The notes beneath the pieces were generated by a model. That model was not told the DNA's origin. It saw nothing but the letters and a program-made list of their open reading frames with translations, and did not search any database. Shown here piece by piece: positions 1 to 14,476 of a stretch of DNA of 64,000 nt. The first letter of the stretch is position 1. Each line of letters starts with the position of its first letter. A program made the translations under genes and the position numbers. This DNA comes from Pyxicephalus adspersus (lineage: Eukaryota; Chordata; Amphibia; Anura; Pyxicephalidae), in contig NC_092861.1 of the NCBI RefSeq assembly GCF_032062135.1, forward strand, positions 123,833,085-123,897,084. The letters run 5' to 3'.

Positions 1-2635
1 GAAAGAGTTCACTAACAGTTCAAGATATTTGAAGCATTCCTACAAGGTGAAAAGCTGATCTCTACTCGTGCATTATAATGCCTTTTTTTTTTTCGATATG
101 TGACCACATATTCTACTGACATTTAATGTCTGATGAAGGAAATACTTGATGTCTGTACTAACCAGGCTTTTGTGACTTTCACTTTACCTCCACACTTACA
201 TTTTCTCTTTTTTTTTGCTTCTGATTCTTAATTTTGCTACAAACCAGTAGGGTGTACACTTCCTGATGCCTGACCTACAAGAAGAAAGACAAATGTGCAT
301 GAGAAGACTGAATATGTGTACAATAATGAAGTTGCACTTTCTGGCAATAGTATATTGTCATTTTTAATAGTGTGACAACGTTATTGATGTTTTAAAGCTG
401 TACCATAGAGAAATATCTAATCTATCTATCTGACAATTTTGTCAAGCCAGACAGTCCTGGGATTTACACAGATGTACAGCAGAACTAAGTTTGTGACTTT
501 TTTCACTGCACTTAATGATTTCAACCTTGTTGCCTCCCTGCTCTCAGAAAATGACTAGACAATAAAGAAAAAGCATTCTGGTTAGATCAGGTCTTTATTT
601 CCTTACCCCACAACTTCACATAGTCATCTTTCCATTGTTCCCCTGATGTGCTTGTTGTCTTGTGGAGCATAGGGAAATACCTGTACTTACAGGTATATGG
701 GGATAATGCGATGCTTTATTTCTCAGGCTGGTGCTTGGTGATTGACCACATGGGAAGAAGAGCCCCTGTGTAAGCTCTGAATAAGATATACTCAGAGTTT
801 ATACAGGGGTTGCACATGTGTCATGTGTACTTGTACATTTTATTTCCCTATAGTATCAGTTTAAAACTATTTTAAAACTGCTGAATTTATGAGACTGCTG
901 AAAGATACATTTTACTTAACAACCAACAACAGGTTAGGGTAAATTAAATTCCCATAGAGAATAATGAGCTTGGATTACCCATATTGTATAAGTTATATAA
1001 AAATAGTAAGGAAACTGAATCAACTATAAAAATGGGCCATAATCTTTACAATCACAAAGTAACAGGAGATGGCAATTGAAGCTCCCAAGAGAGATGGTAT
1101 GATCTGTATCTCCATTTGTCCATTTAGAACTCTACATGGGACTTCTCACCTTGACACACGTCAAAAATGGCCATTATTGATCATCAATGATCATCTCACA
1201 TTGTTGGGAACTAGATAAATAGATACTGTGTGATGGGCGTAATAAAACTTCACCATTACAGAATTGTACATGAGCACTGAAAATATACTTTTCATGCAGT
1301 GCAGGAGATACAGAACCTGCTCTCTGACATTGTGAAATGTGGCAGTGCTAGTTTGGCTGCATTCTTTGTTCCTCAATTCCAGTAAATATACAAAAGAGTA
1401 GACTGGCAGTGATCCAAGTTTGCTTCAATAACAAAATATTTTAACACTTTAATACATAACTATTCACGTATATGAGAAGTGAAACAATGAGAATTGTTTG
1501 GGCATTTTCTAACAGCTTTGTTGCAGGTAGGCTAAATATTATAGCTTCCCAGCCACCCTATAGATAAAACTAAATACCAGGGTTCTTCAATGGTCTCATC
1601 TCATGCTTATCTTGGACAACTCAATATGATACAGCATTCTTTTCTTGTCTTGGGTTAAGAATGACACTGAATGGCTATCAATCATTTCATGCCAAACAGG
1701 AGAGTCAAAGTTCTTTTTGAGCGCTGTGTGTTGTTAGTACATTAAAAAAATTCATAGTTTTTAATTTATGAAGGTAAGACAGTTCTGTGAGGGTTCAAAA
1801 AGGAATCCCACCAGAATCCACTGTTTTGTATATACTCTACCATTTGATAGTTCTCTGTGAAACCATCTGTCCGTTGTTCAATTACTGGCACCATTTGGTG
1901 TGCTTCCCGGAGCTGCTACACATGCCTTGTCTTGTGCTTAGCTTCCCTTTCTCATAGCCTGTTATTAGACACAAATAAAGGGATCGCTAGAACAAGTTGT
2001 TGACATTTCCACTGGTGTAGTAGGTTCAATTTGATGTTTGTCCTATGTGTGCAAGAACAACTTTGTGCATTAAGGAGCCTAGCACTGAAAGTGGCCTTGT
2101 GCACAATTTCCATTTTGCTGGTACTGTTGAGTGACAAATGCTAATGCTATGTTTTTCTAGAAAGTTTTATACTTACGTAAGTAGACTTTTCTATCCAAAC
2201 ATACCCTTTGATTTTGATTGTGCGTCAAGTAATAATATTTCAGGCCCATCAGCCAAACAATCACCCACCTACATTACTAAATAATATAAAAATAATATTG
2301 CTCCTGTTAGTGTTTTGTTATTGTTGGCCTGAAACTGGTAACCATGTTGGGTGTATTTACATGGAAAGCATCATATTTCAAATTGCAGTGATAAAAAATA
2401 ATCAAAAAAAGACTACAATATCTTTTCAGGTATAATTTTATTATAAAAAAAACATGGAAGACATCTTGGTCCTAAGGAGCAGTAAACTGTCTCAAACACC
2501 AGTATGGTGCCTGTGTTCTGCATGTGCACTTTGTTAGGAATAACCTTTATATCATCCATACTAAAAAACAATAAAATACATTTCAAAACTGAGCTGCATT
2601 TTTTATCTGATTCAAACCTTCTTAGTTTTGACACA

Positions 2636-2855
2636 GGGCCTGATTTATTAAAGCTCTCTGAGGCTGGAGAGGATACACTTTTATCAGTGAAGCTGGATGA
2701 TCCAGCAAACCTGGAATGGATTTCCTTAAAGTCATTTGCTATTTGTTAGCAAATGTTTTCAATTCTGGACCTGGTCCATTCTAGGTTTGTTGGATCACAG
2801 CTTCACTGATAAATGTGTATTCTCTCCAGCCTTGGAGCTTTAATAAATCAGGCCC
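2636..2855. mobile_element. Hairpin MITE, family A copy 1 (GGGCCTGATTTATTAAAG ends)
   Basis: 220 bp that is almost entirely one long imperfect inverted repeat, from GGGCCTGATTTATTAAAG to CTTTAATAAATCAGGCCC. It is flanked by ACA on both sides, suggesting a 3-bp target duplication. Five more copies occur in the window. No coding capacity; the superfamily is not certain. Confidence 0.85.
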
Positions 2856-3371
2856 ACAGTGAGGAGATTATGTCAACCACAAGCCATTCTTTTGTGTCTT
2901 TAATCTGTACATAATTGTTACAGAACTAACACACAATGAAACCGAAAAGATTGTTGAACAGTTGTTACCTTGCCTTAAAATTAAACTCATCAATAGTTTA
3001 AGTATTCTTAAAATTGGGCACAATGGTTGGGGTAGTTTGTTTTTGCATTTTTTAACACTTTTTTGCCCCCACCTACTAAGTCAATCCATGCATGTTATGT
3101 CCTACTAAAAATAACCTCCTTGCACTTTCATCTGTATCTCATTCTGCCTGATCTCATATCATCTTTCTCATATCTTCCTACAGAAGAACTTAGTCATGAA
3201 GTCAAAGCTTCCTCAGGGCAGTTTTTATGAATGAGCTGCACCTTCACCTTCAGTTTCCTTACTTGAGATGCTGACAGAAGTAAACATCCTTGTTCTTTTC
3301 TAAAATCCCCTAATTGTTTTTCGTAAATTCTGTTTGAGCCATTTTGACCCTGGATAAAGGAAATAAGCTGA

Positions 3372-3415
3372 TTAAAGCCACTAGAATCCACCTTTTAAAG
3401 CCACTAGAATCCACC
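3372..3415. repeat. Two-copy tandem duplication of a 20-bp unit
   Basis: The unit taaagccactagaatccacc occurs twice, separated by two or three T residues. Probably replication slippage. Confidence 0.8.
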
Positions 3416-4312
3416 AAAAAACCATTGTTTTTTTTGACTGTGCTAAGACAGTGACTTGCTGGTAGGACTGTATCTAGGAACTCTACAACAAAACCAATAA
3501 TGGAATCTTTTCTTCTCAAAAACTTCCCAATGATAAATATAAATTGCTCCCAAAACCATAGAAATAATACCATCTTTATTTGCAAAGTTATATTTCTACC
3601 TGCAAAAATTACTGTGTGGCCAAACCTGGTGTGCTGCCCCCATGCACTATAGTAGTTGCATAGTTAACTTTGGATAGTATTATGCCTTTGCTCTCCAGTG
3701 ATTGCTAAAAATTATAAACAAATATTAATCATTAAGAGAAATGAGTTCTGTAAAAAAATTAAAATGGTCTCTTTAAAACCCAAGGAAAAACAACCATGAA
3801 CAAATCAAAAGAGGCTTGATAGGGGTAGTAACCCCAAAATGTGTCTCTATAGTAGTAGTTTTGAGAAGCTTGGCCTCCACCCGGAAAGAGCCAGAAGTTT
3901 CATAGTGTCAGACCCAGGGAATAAAGTGGATGGGGAACTCCAATGAAATTACCAAATGCTGTTGCTTTTGTTCAACACAAAACATGTGGAACAAATTTTG
4001 CACTCACTCGCCATGTTCAAAATATTTAGAATGAAATCATAAGAAATGTTCAGATCCCTAATAGTCAATAGCCCATTGGATCGAACCAGTTTGCTTATTC
4101 TTTCTACATTCTCTTCTGAATATGACAGTACATTTACCAGCACTATGTATTATGAGGACCATCCAATAAGTCTGTATCCAATCAGAAAGGCCCTAAAGGA
4201 GATTCATATTATGTAGTGGTTTTAATCTATTTGTTTTAACCAACAGTGTTATATAATACATTATATTTGTACGAATTCCTTTATTAATCAAATGTTTATT
4301 CTTTCCTAATAG

Positions 4313-4345
4313 GTCATCATATGATGATGCAGAACACACATCTAG
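4313..4345 (+). CDS. REL: REL candidate first coding exon (33 bp)
   Basis: A pyrimidine-rich acceptor (ctttcctaatag) precedes 33 bp ending in a strong donor (gtaagtag). Three consecutive ATGs at 4321-4329 open a frame MMMQNTHL plus one base. That base joins exon 2 in the required phase to give [18 protein letters not shown]. Human REL exon 1 also ends in phase 1. Because an acceptor sits upstream, this must be preceded by a non-coding exon. Alternatively it is a symmetric phase-1/phase-1 cassette exon, with the usual short exon 1 upstream of the window. Confidence 0.45.
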
Positions 4346-7300
4346 GTAAGTAGTTTTTTTTCCCGCAAATCCTTTCATTCATTAATTATACAAAGATAAC
4401 GTTACTGTCCTACAGTGCTGGATTTCAACCCATTCTTTCTTGGGTAAGGCAACAATTTCATGGCCCTCGGGCCCCTCCCACCCTACTACGTCATTATTAT
4501 AGGAACAGATGTAGGTCTTTGTGCCAAATGGTCGACCAACCCTTTAAAGAAAGCAGTCAGTGAACTGCTAATTCTTGTTATAATCTTGTATTTATGGAAC
4601 ACCAGCAAGTTTTCTCATCAGTTTATTTTTTATGTTTTTTTCTTTTCAGGTGAAGCCTATATAGAAATTTTTGAGCAGCCCCGGCAAAGAGGGATGAGAT
4701 TTAGATACAAATGTGAAGGCCGATCAGCGGGTAGCATTCTAGGTGAACGAAGTACAGAAAATAACCGGTCATATCCATCTATCCAGGTAATAATATAGTG
4801 ACATGATGGAGTAGTCTGCTCTGGTCCTCTTTATTTCATTCACTCTGATCAAATTCTTTTTTTTTCGCAAACCCTTCTGTGTGTGGTTCAGGACTTACAT
4901 GTCTGTGTGGGGGAAAGAGATTCTTACAAGAGAACCTCTACCTTTGGCCCTGATTTATTAAAGTTCTCCAAGGCTGGAGAGAATACACTTTCATCAGTGA
5001 AGCTGGGTGATCCAGCAAACCTGGCATGAATCTAGTCCAGGATTGAAAAGATTTGCTAACAAATAGCTAATGACTTTTAGGAAATCCATTCCAGGTTTCT
5101 GGATTACCCAGCTTCACTGATGAAAGTATATTCTCTCCAGCCTTGGAGGAATTTAATAAATCAGGGCCTTTGTGTCACGTGACAGAGAAACCTAAGAGAA
5201 CTTCCTATTTCATGAGGGCAAGTAACTATTTCAATTAAACAAGGAAGTTGCTGGGAAGGTCCTTTTTTTGGTTATGGGTATTGCTGGGATATGGGTTGCA
5301 AAGAGAAAGAGGAATTCGCTGTGGGAGGGTTTTTTTTGTGAGAGAAAGGGGTTTTGGTGAGCTGGGGAAGGGGAGAAAATATTTTGAACATATAGAGTCA
5401 CAGTTGTCCATTTGTTGCCCCTTTATAGTTACAACTGTCTGTTTGTTGCCCACCATATAGTCACAATGCCTGTTATTTGCACCCATATTGTCCTGTTTGT
5501 TCATTTATTAGCTCTCATTAGCTAAATGTTCATCAATTGCAACATTTACCTGTTTGCTGCCTGCAGATTATAAAAATTGACTGACTTTTGCCTGTTTATT
5601 GTGCCTAAAAATTTTTTGGGTGGGAAGGGGTTTAAAAAAAATCCACCCAACGTCTAAACTATGCTAGATATGATAGTTTTCTATCATATATAAAAATTTG
5701 AACATCGTCTGTTCTACTACCAGGTGGGACGGCCAGCCCCACTTTATTTCTATTTTCACAAATGAAGGAGGTGTTATGATTGCACTCCAACCACAGCACA
5801 CACTTATGGTATAAAATGTGGGTTGGAAATAAATACAGCCTGATACAGCGTATTGTCAAGACATATAGCTCAAATGTTCCGCCCCACTTGATTTCCCACA
5901 GGAAGCCATCTGTAGGAAGCCAACCATGTAGAGGTGGGATGTTCTGCCTGGTTCCCCCTTATGTCAGCTTTAACTTTTGAGTCTTCGTATTCTGTGGCCT
6001 GTAAGCCAAACATCACCAATACTTTTTGATCTATATAATAAGGCCAAAAAACGTTATGCAAAATGCAGAGACTCCAACCAATACCAACTAAGAAATCATT
6101 TTTTATTGATTTGACTTTTCTGAACTGTTGCAAGATGCTATGGGCTACCACACATCGTTACTCTTGCACAAAATAACAATAATATTAACTAAGAATAGAC
6201 TTAACAGCCTGGTCGGAGTAAGATATGGGGGAGAGACTGTAGATGTAATTTTAAAACTTAGCACTGAAACCCAAGCACACTTTTCATAATACAATGCCAC
6301 AAGCTGTTTTCATGTCTCCCAAAGGTTTGCCAAACTGAAATTATGAGGGTAAATTTTTTAAACCAATCGATTAATTTTCCTGGTGCATGCATTTTGAATG
6401 ACAGTGGTTGGTGAAGGTCATATTTGCTGCTTTATAAATACCCCCTGGTAATGCTGCCCCAGCAGTTATGGGTATACACAGATAAAAGAGATAGGTGAAA
6501 ATGGAATGGTTCAGCAAAATATATAGAGCCAACATTAATGATAAAGTTCAATTTCATACAACAATTTACAAGGCCAGTATTTCACGCAATAAACTTTAAG
6601 CAATATGGCTATTACTGGGTGACACTTTTGCTCACTTGTGTATACAAGTCTTTATTATTTTATTTACCTTTATTATTTTATATTATACTTTATTATTTAT
6701 TTACCTATTTTTCCTTTTCTGTTTCTTTATCTTGCTTCTTGTCTGAAACAGCAGTTTTGAAAATGTAATGTTATTATGGACAGCCCTACCTGCCTACAAA
6801 AATGATGACCTTTTGAAGGTCATGCATAATGCAGTTGGCAGTACCCAGAGAAGGGAAGTATAGGGGTGGTGCCCTATTGAACAGCTTTTAGCTGTGCCTA
6901 ATTAATTTACAGGATCAGAGTAAATACATAAATATCTATAAGAGTATTAAAATAAAAAGAAAAGTTTTGCCATTTCTTTAATAAAGTATGTTACTAACTT
7001 AAATGTCTGAATATGTTGTAAACATCTATGATGTGATAATTTCCTGGAGTAATGGGTTAGGGTTTTGCTTTACCATGGTTATTACAATGTTTGTGTATGA
7101 ATGTAGCAGGACTAAATGTCTCAATGCTGAAACAGGATGATCATTTTTTCTTCTGTCATCTTTTCAGTTGCAGAATTTAAATTACACTGTTAAAGGCAAA
7201 GTAAGAGTCACGTTAGTAACAAAGAATGAGCCGTACAGACCACATCCACATGATCTGGTGGGCAAGGACTGCAGAGATGGGTATTATGAAACAGAGTTTG

Positions 7301-10300
7301 GGGCAGATCGTAGGGTGCTATGGTGAGTATGTCTGATTTATTGCAGTGATTTCCTGCCAGTAATACTGCTTGTCTTGCAAAACGTTTCACAATCCTTTCC
7401 ACTTCAGTTACAGTGTGATGAAATCATCTTGTGTTTTGGAATAAACTGTAAATAGGAATCATTACCCACAGACCATTCATTTGATCGATTTTGTAAGCTC
7501 TAAATCGATTGGCTGTGGCAGAATTTTGACAAATGCTTCTTATCAATCAGAGAAAAATCTGTGTGTTTCATTGAAAAATCAGCTAAAATTCAAAACCTGC
7601 AACAGATTTTACACGTGACTTTGCACTTTAGCAAAAGCATTATCATTTAATTTTAGCGCTTTGCATTCAGCAGCCCATTCATTTGAATGGCTACCAAATG
7701 CAGCCCATCACAATCAATCACATCAATACACTGCCATGAGGTACACAGAAATATGTTCTTAGGTGCATTTGGGATACCATTGACAATAAATGGCAACCTA
7801 GCACACCAACACTAATCGTTGTATTACCTGAATGCACTATTGTAAACAAGCCATTACAGGGTACTTCCCTTCACTTTTTTAGGACTTCTCAGGATGTGAA
7901 GGGAAATCATTCTATTCTTTCTTTTCGTGGCTCACACTAAAATGTATCATTTGCAATCTGACTGCTTGCTGTATTTGAACTGACACCTTATATATTACCA
8001 GAAAAATAAGTCCACCAAAAACCAGAATTTTAGCATGAGCGATGTAGGAAGGACTGGTTCACCCACTGGTTTTCATATCTCTTGTGGATTGCAGTGGTGG
8101 GCCCACGCCAGGTTTGGCCCTTGCACTAGGATCTCTCTTGCTGGGCAATCTCAGTCCTCTTGCTTGTGAGTTCACCATAACAAGGTTAGGAACATTCATG
8201 TTTGATGAGTGCAGCAAGTAGAAGAAGATGGAAACTCAAGGCTGAAATCTCTGCATTGATGTACTGATACAAAAGTGAGCAATTCAACCCACAAGTATCA
8301 ATCGAATACAGAAAACAAACATTTTCAGTGGACTTTCCACTATGCAGAAACTAAATGGTGTAATGGTTTCTACCACTTGACTCCTGATCTTAAATGTAGA
8401 GAGTCTAAAAGTGTTTCATTCTGTTCTATCTTCATCAGCTTTCAGAATTTGGGCATTCAGTGTGTTCGGAGACGAGAAGTAAGAGAAGCCATCCATGCAC
8501 GAAAACTTCGAAATATAAATCCCTTTGGAGGTAGGCTTGATCATTAAATATCTGTGTGTTTCATTTTTTTGTAATTGAATTAGGAACTCCCACAGATTCA
8601 ATTTAAATATGAATTGCAACACAATCTTCAAAAAATCCTATTCCTTACAAAGTAGCTGAAGTTTCGTCAAACTAATGTAAAGTGTCTCCAATGGACTCTA
8701 ACATCAATAGACCTTCATCGGTAACAGGTCAACACCCTTAACAGGTCAAATAATTGTAATGTACTCAGAAAGCCAAGCTGCAATTCTAAATGACATAGGA
8801 AGACTGCTGGCTGCCTTCCCTTTAACCACCTAATGTGGCTTAGTGTTGTAATAAGAAAAGCTGTAACCACAGCTTCTCTTTATATGTGCAAGTCTTTAAA
8901 GTCACAGGCATACTTCTGGGAAAGACAGTGAACCAATTACATGAGAAGGGAGATAACAATTCTAGGTAGCTCTTTCCATAGTCATGTGAAAAAAAAGGTT
9001 TGACTGATCCCATTCAGTAATGTATTTTGCTATCTCTGCAGGCTAGGGACAGGAAGCTTCCCTTGTAATAAAAAAAATATTCAGCATAAAATTAGGTGTT
9101 ATTGTGGCAACCAGACAATACAGTGTAGTTGGGAAGGAAGAGATGTGACAGGGTGTGCCTGCAAAATGCAAATTTTGATTACCAGCAGTACTACTTTATA
9201 CTTGAATCATGCGCAAGATAAACCACGTACTATATTTTATTGCAGTCCATTGCCAATCATAATAATGGTGCATTTATTATTGACAGCCTGCTGACTTCAA
9301 CAATCCATGTATGTTCAGGAAAAACCCTGTTTTTGTAGATTGCCTTCCAACTGATTGGGTATACTTTGCAAGGGTTCCTGCTAGTGATGTGGCAAAGAAC
9401 TCACAAATGCTTGTGCAAATCCATTTTTCTAGGGTTTTTTGTAACTCAACACGTACTGAGAGAGGGTTAAGGTAGCAGAATATGGGAATGACAGCAGTTC
9501 ACTTATAAAGCATTCCATACAGTCAATATACTGACTGCTGACCTTTAGAATCCTTGCTGACTCCCAAATTCATACTGAAGTGTGGTCCTGGCATTCCTCT
9601 TCTAGAATGAGTTCCCCTGTGAATAACAGTCCCATATGCAGCACCTATCCTAAGTATCCCTCTTCAGAGTTTAATCCTTTAGCCTCTCCCTGCTGAAGCC
9701 AAGTCTTTGGGCACCGGGAATGTAGCTTATCGCCCTTAGTGGTCCAGTCTCCAGGTTTCCTTCCTTCCTGCACTAGCCAGACCGTAGTGACTGCAGCCCT
9801 GCCCTGCCCCGACTCCTTTTGCTTCTTCACTAATAAATGGCAGGGCTCCTCCTGAACTCAGTTCTCCTTGTACCAGAATCCTTCCTAAAAAAGCACCAAA
9901 AACTGGCATGAAAAGTGCAGAATTTTGAAATGCACTAAAGATAACCTAGTACATCTTAAAGGGACCTCTATACTAAAATGGGTACTGCAACTAAGTGAAT
10001 GTATTTTGGCTGGAGTTGGTTTAGGCTGCACCATTTCTGATTTATTTGGCCTATCCATTAACCTAAAAAAATGAATTATATTGTGTATGTGTTTATTGTT
10101 GTGTCTTTGCTATTACCAATTCAAAGTATAAACCTGTATTTTAGGAAAGATAAAGGATGCTGGTAAAGAATTCTATTTAAATATTCTATATAGCCAAAAG
10201 TGGACACCCCTCAAAATGAATGAGTTCAGATGTTTGTAGCATTTAGATAATCGTGATCTTCTAGCCTTTGTGGCAACAACTTGGAGAAGACACTTCTGTT

Positions 10301-13300
10301 CCTGCAGGACTATGCCCAGTACACAAAGCCATAAAGAGTTATTTTTTATTATTATGGTATGGAGAAATTCCAGTGAATTCCAGTAGATCCTGAACTTACC
10401 CCACCAAACACCTGTAGCAAGAATTGGAACACCGATCAATGAACATGTCTTCTCATCCAATATCATGGACACTGATACACACCAAAATCTTGTAAAAAGC
10501 CTGCCTAGAAAAATGGCCAATCCTATATTTTTGCCCATTGTTTTGGAACAGATTGCACATGGTCATATATGAGTGATGGTCAGTGGTCCACAAATGTTTG
10601 GCCATATAAAACCATATTAATAAAGCAATAAAAATGTGATACTCTTTAAACATTCACCCAAGGGGTAATAATTGCTGTAATTTACCACATATGCACCAGA
10701 AGTATTTGCCTCCAAAGAACGCCTATATACACTATGGCTGATAGTTTATATATGAGGCATGCTAGCTTACTGGTTAGCTTTAATGTAGTAATGTAAACAG
10801 TTACCATCTATATCAGGCTCTGTGTACATAAATAAAGAAGGTGTTTTTTACATTTCCTGTGTCTGTATGGGCCTCCCCAGGGTATTCTAGTTCCTCTGGT
10901 ACTCCAAAAACATACTGATAGGTATTTTAGTTTATGCCTACTTTGGACCTGAATTTAGCGAATGCTTTACTTGGCAGGAACTGATCCAAACAGTATTCTA
11001 TGTACTTTGTATGGTTCACAGTAATATGTTCTTGCAAATGTTAAAAATATTTATTTGTCTTAGAAAATATAACAGGCCAATCAGGAGTTAGGGTGGTGGA
11101 AGTGTTTCTGTCTGCGTAGGAAACATCCTGCCTGTAACCCATATACAAAAATACTATTTTGAAAAGCACATAGCACATAGTCAGCTGTCTAGCAAAATTA
11201 GCTTTTTAATATGTCAGAACCTTTAGTTAATAGTGTGGGAGGAAGAATACCTATTATTCAGTTAGCATTACCATCTTCAGTACAATGGTATTCTTTTTAG
11301 GGTATTGAATAGGAAAATATAAAAATACTTCCCTGACATTAATAAAGGTTAAAGTGGAACTTCAGGCAAATAAAAATGTATATTTTAATGCATGTCTTCA
11401 TTTAAAAATAGATCTGTAAGGGGATGCTTTCATTGGAATTAGGTTGTTTAGTGCTTAAGCAGCCCTTTTATTACAAATGGTTTAGAAAGAGCACCTTGAT
11501 GCACACAAAGTCGTTCCCGACATTTTTTTAATGCCTGAAATGCTCTGAAAAGCAATGCCTGCATCTATTACTATACATGCAAAGCGGTGCGCTTATTACT
11601 AATAATGTAAAGTAAACTTGTATTTTACCTAATCTCTGTAGCCCAGGAATCTGATAGGTACAATGTGAATTTCAATACATTTGATGTACATAGGTACTGG
11701 GTATTAAAGCTTTAAAGTAAAGATAACAATGACTGTCCCTATTTAATGTACAGCGCTGCGTAATATGTTGGCGCTATATAAATCCTGTTTAATAATAATA
11801 ATAATAATAACTGTTGATCCAGGGAACATCCGATTGCCTCATGGAATCAGGAAGGATTTTATTCGCCTGTTGGAACAAATTGTACCAGGGTTTTTTTTTT
11901 TGCCATCCTCTGGACCAACTATGTTCATAGGGTTTTATATCTGGGATTTGTTTATTTCCCTAGTGGTTGAACTTGATGGACTTATGTCTTTTTTCAACCT
12001 GAATTACTATGTAACTTTGTACATCAATGTGTGTTATTATTTATATATTGACATTAAGTGATATGTGTCATGATGTGTGAACAAATTGTTTTACTGGCCT
12101 TATAGCTAAACACAGGTTTCCTTAAGGTTAAAGAATTACAGGAATAATTATTTGCTAAGTTTGATGTGTTCTCTGTTCATATAAGATGAAGTTAGCATTG
12201 TGTATTCAGCCAATTACAGTCCATTTATTAAAAAAAACATTTTAGGATTTTATCCACAGCCTTGTAAGCACAAATACCCTGGAAATATCAGAATTGTGGG
12301 CTACCATAAAAATATGTGTTGGAGAACTTTATTATTTTTGTGTGATTATATTTATAGGAGCATCTGCACAGTTTTCGTATCTGAAAAGTCCCAAAGTAAA
12401 TTCCTCCCAATGCAGCTTCATGTCATGGAGTGGCAACAATTCTGCATGGTCCTAAATTTGGAGCAGATTTCCCACTAAAGTGATAGAGAAATGTTGCAGG
12501 AATTGTTGCTATTAGTACTGTTACTTCTGATATACAAACTTGTTCTTTAGTTGACCATACCTAGTCATGCACACTGTTTACTTGATTGGTACTGTGCATA
12601 TTCCTTCTGAAATCCTTTAGGTTGCAGTGTCTAGGATGGTGGGGGACACAAATGAATCTTGTGCATCCTATAGTAACTGGTTTTGGTACTTTTTTAAACT
12701 GCCAGACAAGATACCTTGTACCTTGTTGTACCCATTGTAATCCAAAAAGATGTCATATAGTCATATGGCTTACATAAAAATTCATAGGGCCCATTCACTT
12801 TGGGGTGCACTTTAAACACATCCTGGGACCTTCAATGCAGTGTCATTCAGCATACGTAACCCCCCACTACACCTTGCCACCAAATTGCTTTACACTGCAG
12901 GACCAAAAATAATGCAGGTCCAGTTTTTTTGACCATTGTTATGCAGCTCATTTAGATAAAAAGATTGTCCCGACGCAATTGACTATGAATATTCTCTAGT
13001 ACAGCCATGTAACAACTTTCCCTGTTTTGCTTGCAGTGAAAGAGTTATTAGAATGTAATCTGGCATGCTTTTGTGCTTACCCAATAAGACAAAAGCTGAA
13101 TTCTGATTGCTGTTCTTTATATTACTTTTGCTGAACACCAGTACACTTAACACAGCAGTAAATAAAGAGAATCTACAGTTGCAGTTAAAGGAGGACTTGC
13201 ACAAAGATAATATACTGACAAAGCTATAATTTATGAAATGTTTGTATATTTCTAGGTAATAATAATTGTCATTTCACATACAAACTATGCCTAGTTGAGT

Positions 13301-14437
13301 TCTTTCACCACATGATCTAGACACATATTGTCCCCTCAATTGCACCCACCTGCATCATTCATATGTGCCAGCCTTAACGGAATGTTTTTTTTTTCTGTAG
13401 AAACGCAGAGCAATTCAAGTCAATTGTAAGCTAGAAATACTGTCAACTGGCTGTTCCTTTCCTTTTTTCACTTGAAACTTCCTGTTTCGCTACAACTAAT
13501 GTGTTACAAAGGTGTATCTATTTTCAGACAATCATGATCTCAATTATTTGATTTTCCTTTCAGTGGTTGACAGTGAGTTTTGTACAAAACACTTGTTTTT
13601 ACGGACTATAAATGTACTTTCAACTTTTACTCAGAAGTCAGCCTAGAATAACACAGCTGTATATCTTTTAAAGGCTTAGTCCTCTCAAAAGTAATATCAT
13701 CTTTCTTTCAGAAGCCATGAGTCTAAAATGGCATGCCTGCATATCTAAGTGCTCCCAAAAAGAGTATTCTAACAATAGGCTGAGTCAGCCTTTGGCTTCC
13801 TAAATGTCTTGAATACGCCACCATATTTCTGTTACTCTCTTTCCACTTGGGAACGTTGGGTGTATCCTCCTTGTATGTCCCTAATGTGCCCTCTTGTCTA
13901 TCAAATGTTGGTCTTTGTAAGAAGAGCCTCACCTCCATTAGTGACTAGGTTGAGAATTCATTTCATTTTTTGGGGGGTAGTATACCCATTGCATCTGTGT
14001 TCGGTGGTAGAAGGAATCCCATTAATTGGGGGACAATATTTATATTGTGCCAACATATTATGCAGCGCTGTACATTAAAAAAGGGTTGCAAATGACAGAC
14101 AATGACATAGGAGAAGGTGAGGACCCTGCCCTGAAGAGCTTACAATCTAAGAGGAGGAAGTATGCCACAATAGGAGGGGAGGATATGGAATAGTGGTGGG
14201 AAGTATTGAGGGTTTTAAGAGACAGAAGAAGACCGGTTAGCAAGTTTGAAAAGATGAGTTTTGAGTAGAAATTAGGAGCAAGCCGAATTTAATGAGGAAG
14301 AGTCGAGGCAGCCTAGAAAAGCTCTGGAGTGGTGTGTGTGACGGGGTTATGAGTGGAGAAGTCATTAGTAGGTCATAATAGGAGCAGTTAGGGGTGTATT
14401 TTTCTACCAGGTCAGAAAGGTGTTTGGGACAAGAGTT

Positions 14438-14476
<39 letters not shown>

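Larger units (their letters stand above)
1..4312. other. AT-rich DNA upstream of the first REL exon seen
   Basis: No exon or CpG-rich promoter is recognisable. Small open frames here lack splice context or family resemblance. It may be REL intron 1 if the promoter and non-coding exon lie left of the window. It holds one hairpin MITE (2636-2855) and a short tandem duplication (3372-3415). Confidence 0.5.

Noticed and set aside
1..4312. REL promoter within the window
   Set aside because: No CpG-rich stretch or TATA/initiator arrangement stands out; the promoter is more likely left of the window.
4460..4798. 112-codon plus-strand frame ending in REL exon 2
   Set aside because: The N-terminal part is intron read-through; the AG at 4648-4649 and conserved protein similarity start at 4650.
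10173..10538. 121-codon minus-strand frame
   Set aside because: Falls inside a non-autonomous transposon and shows no transposase residues.
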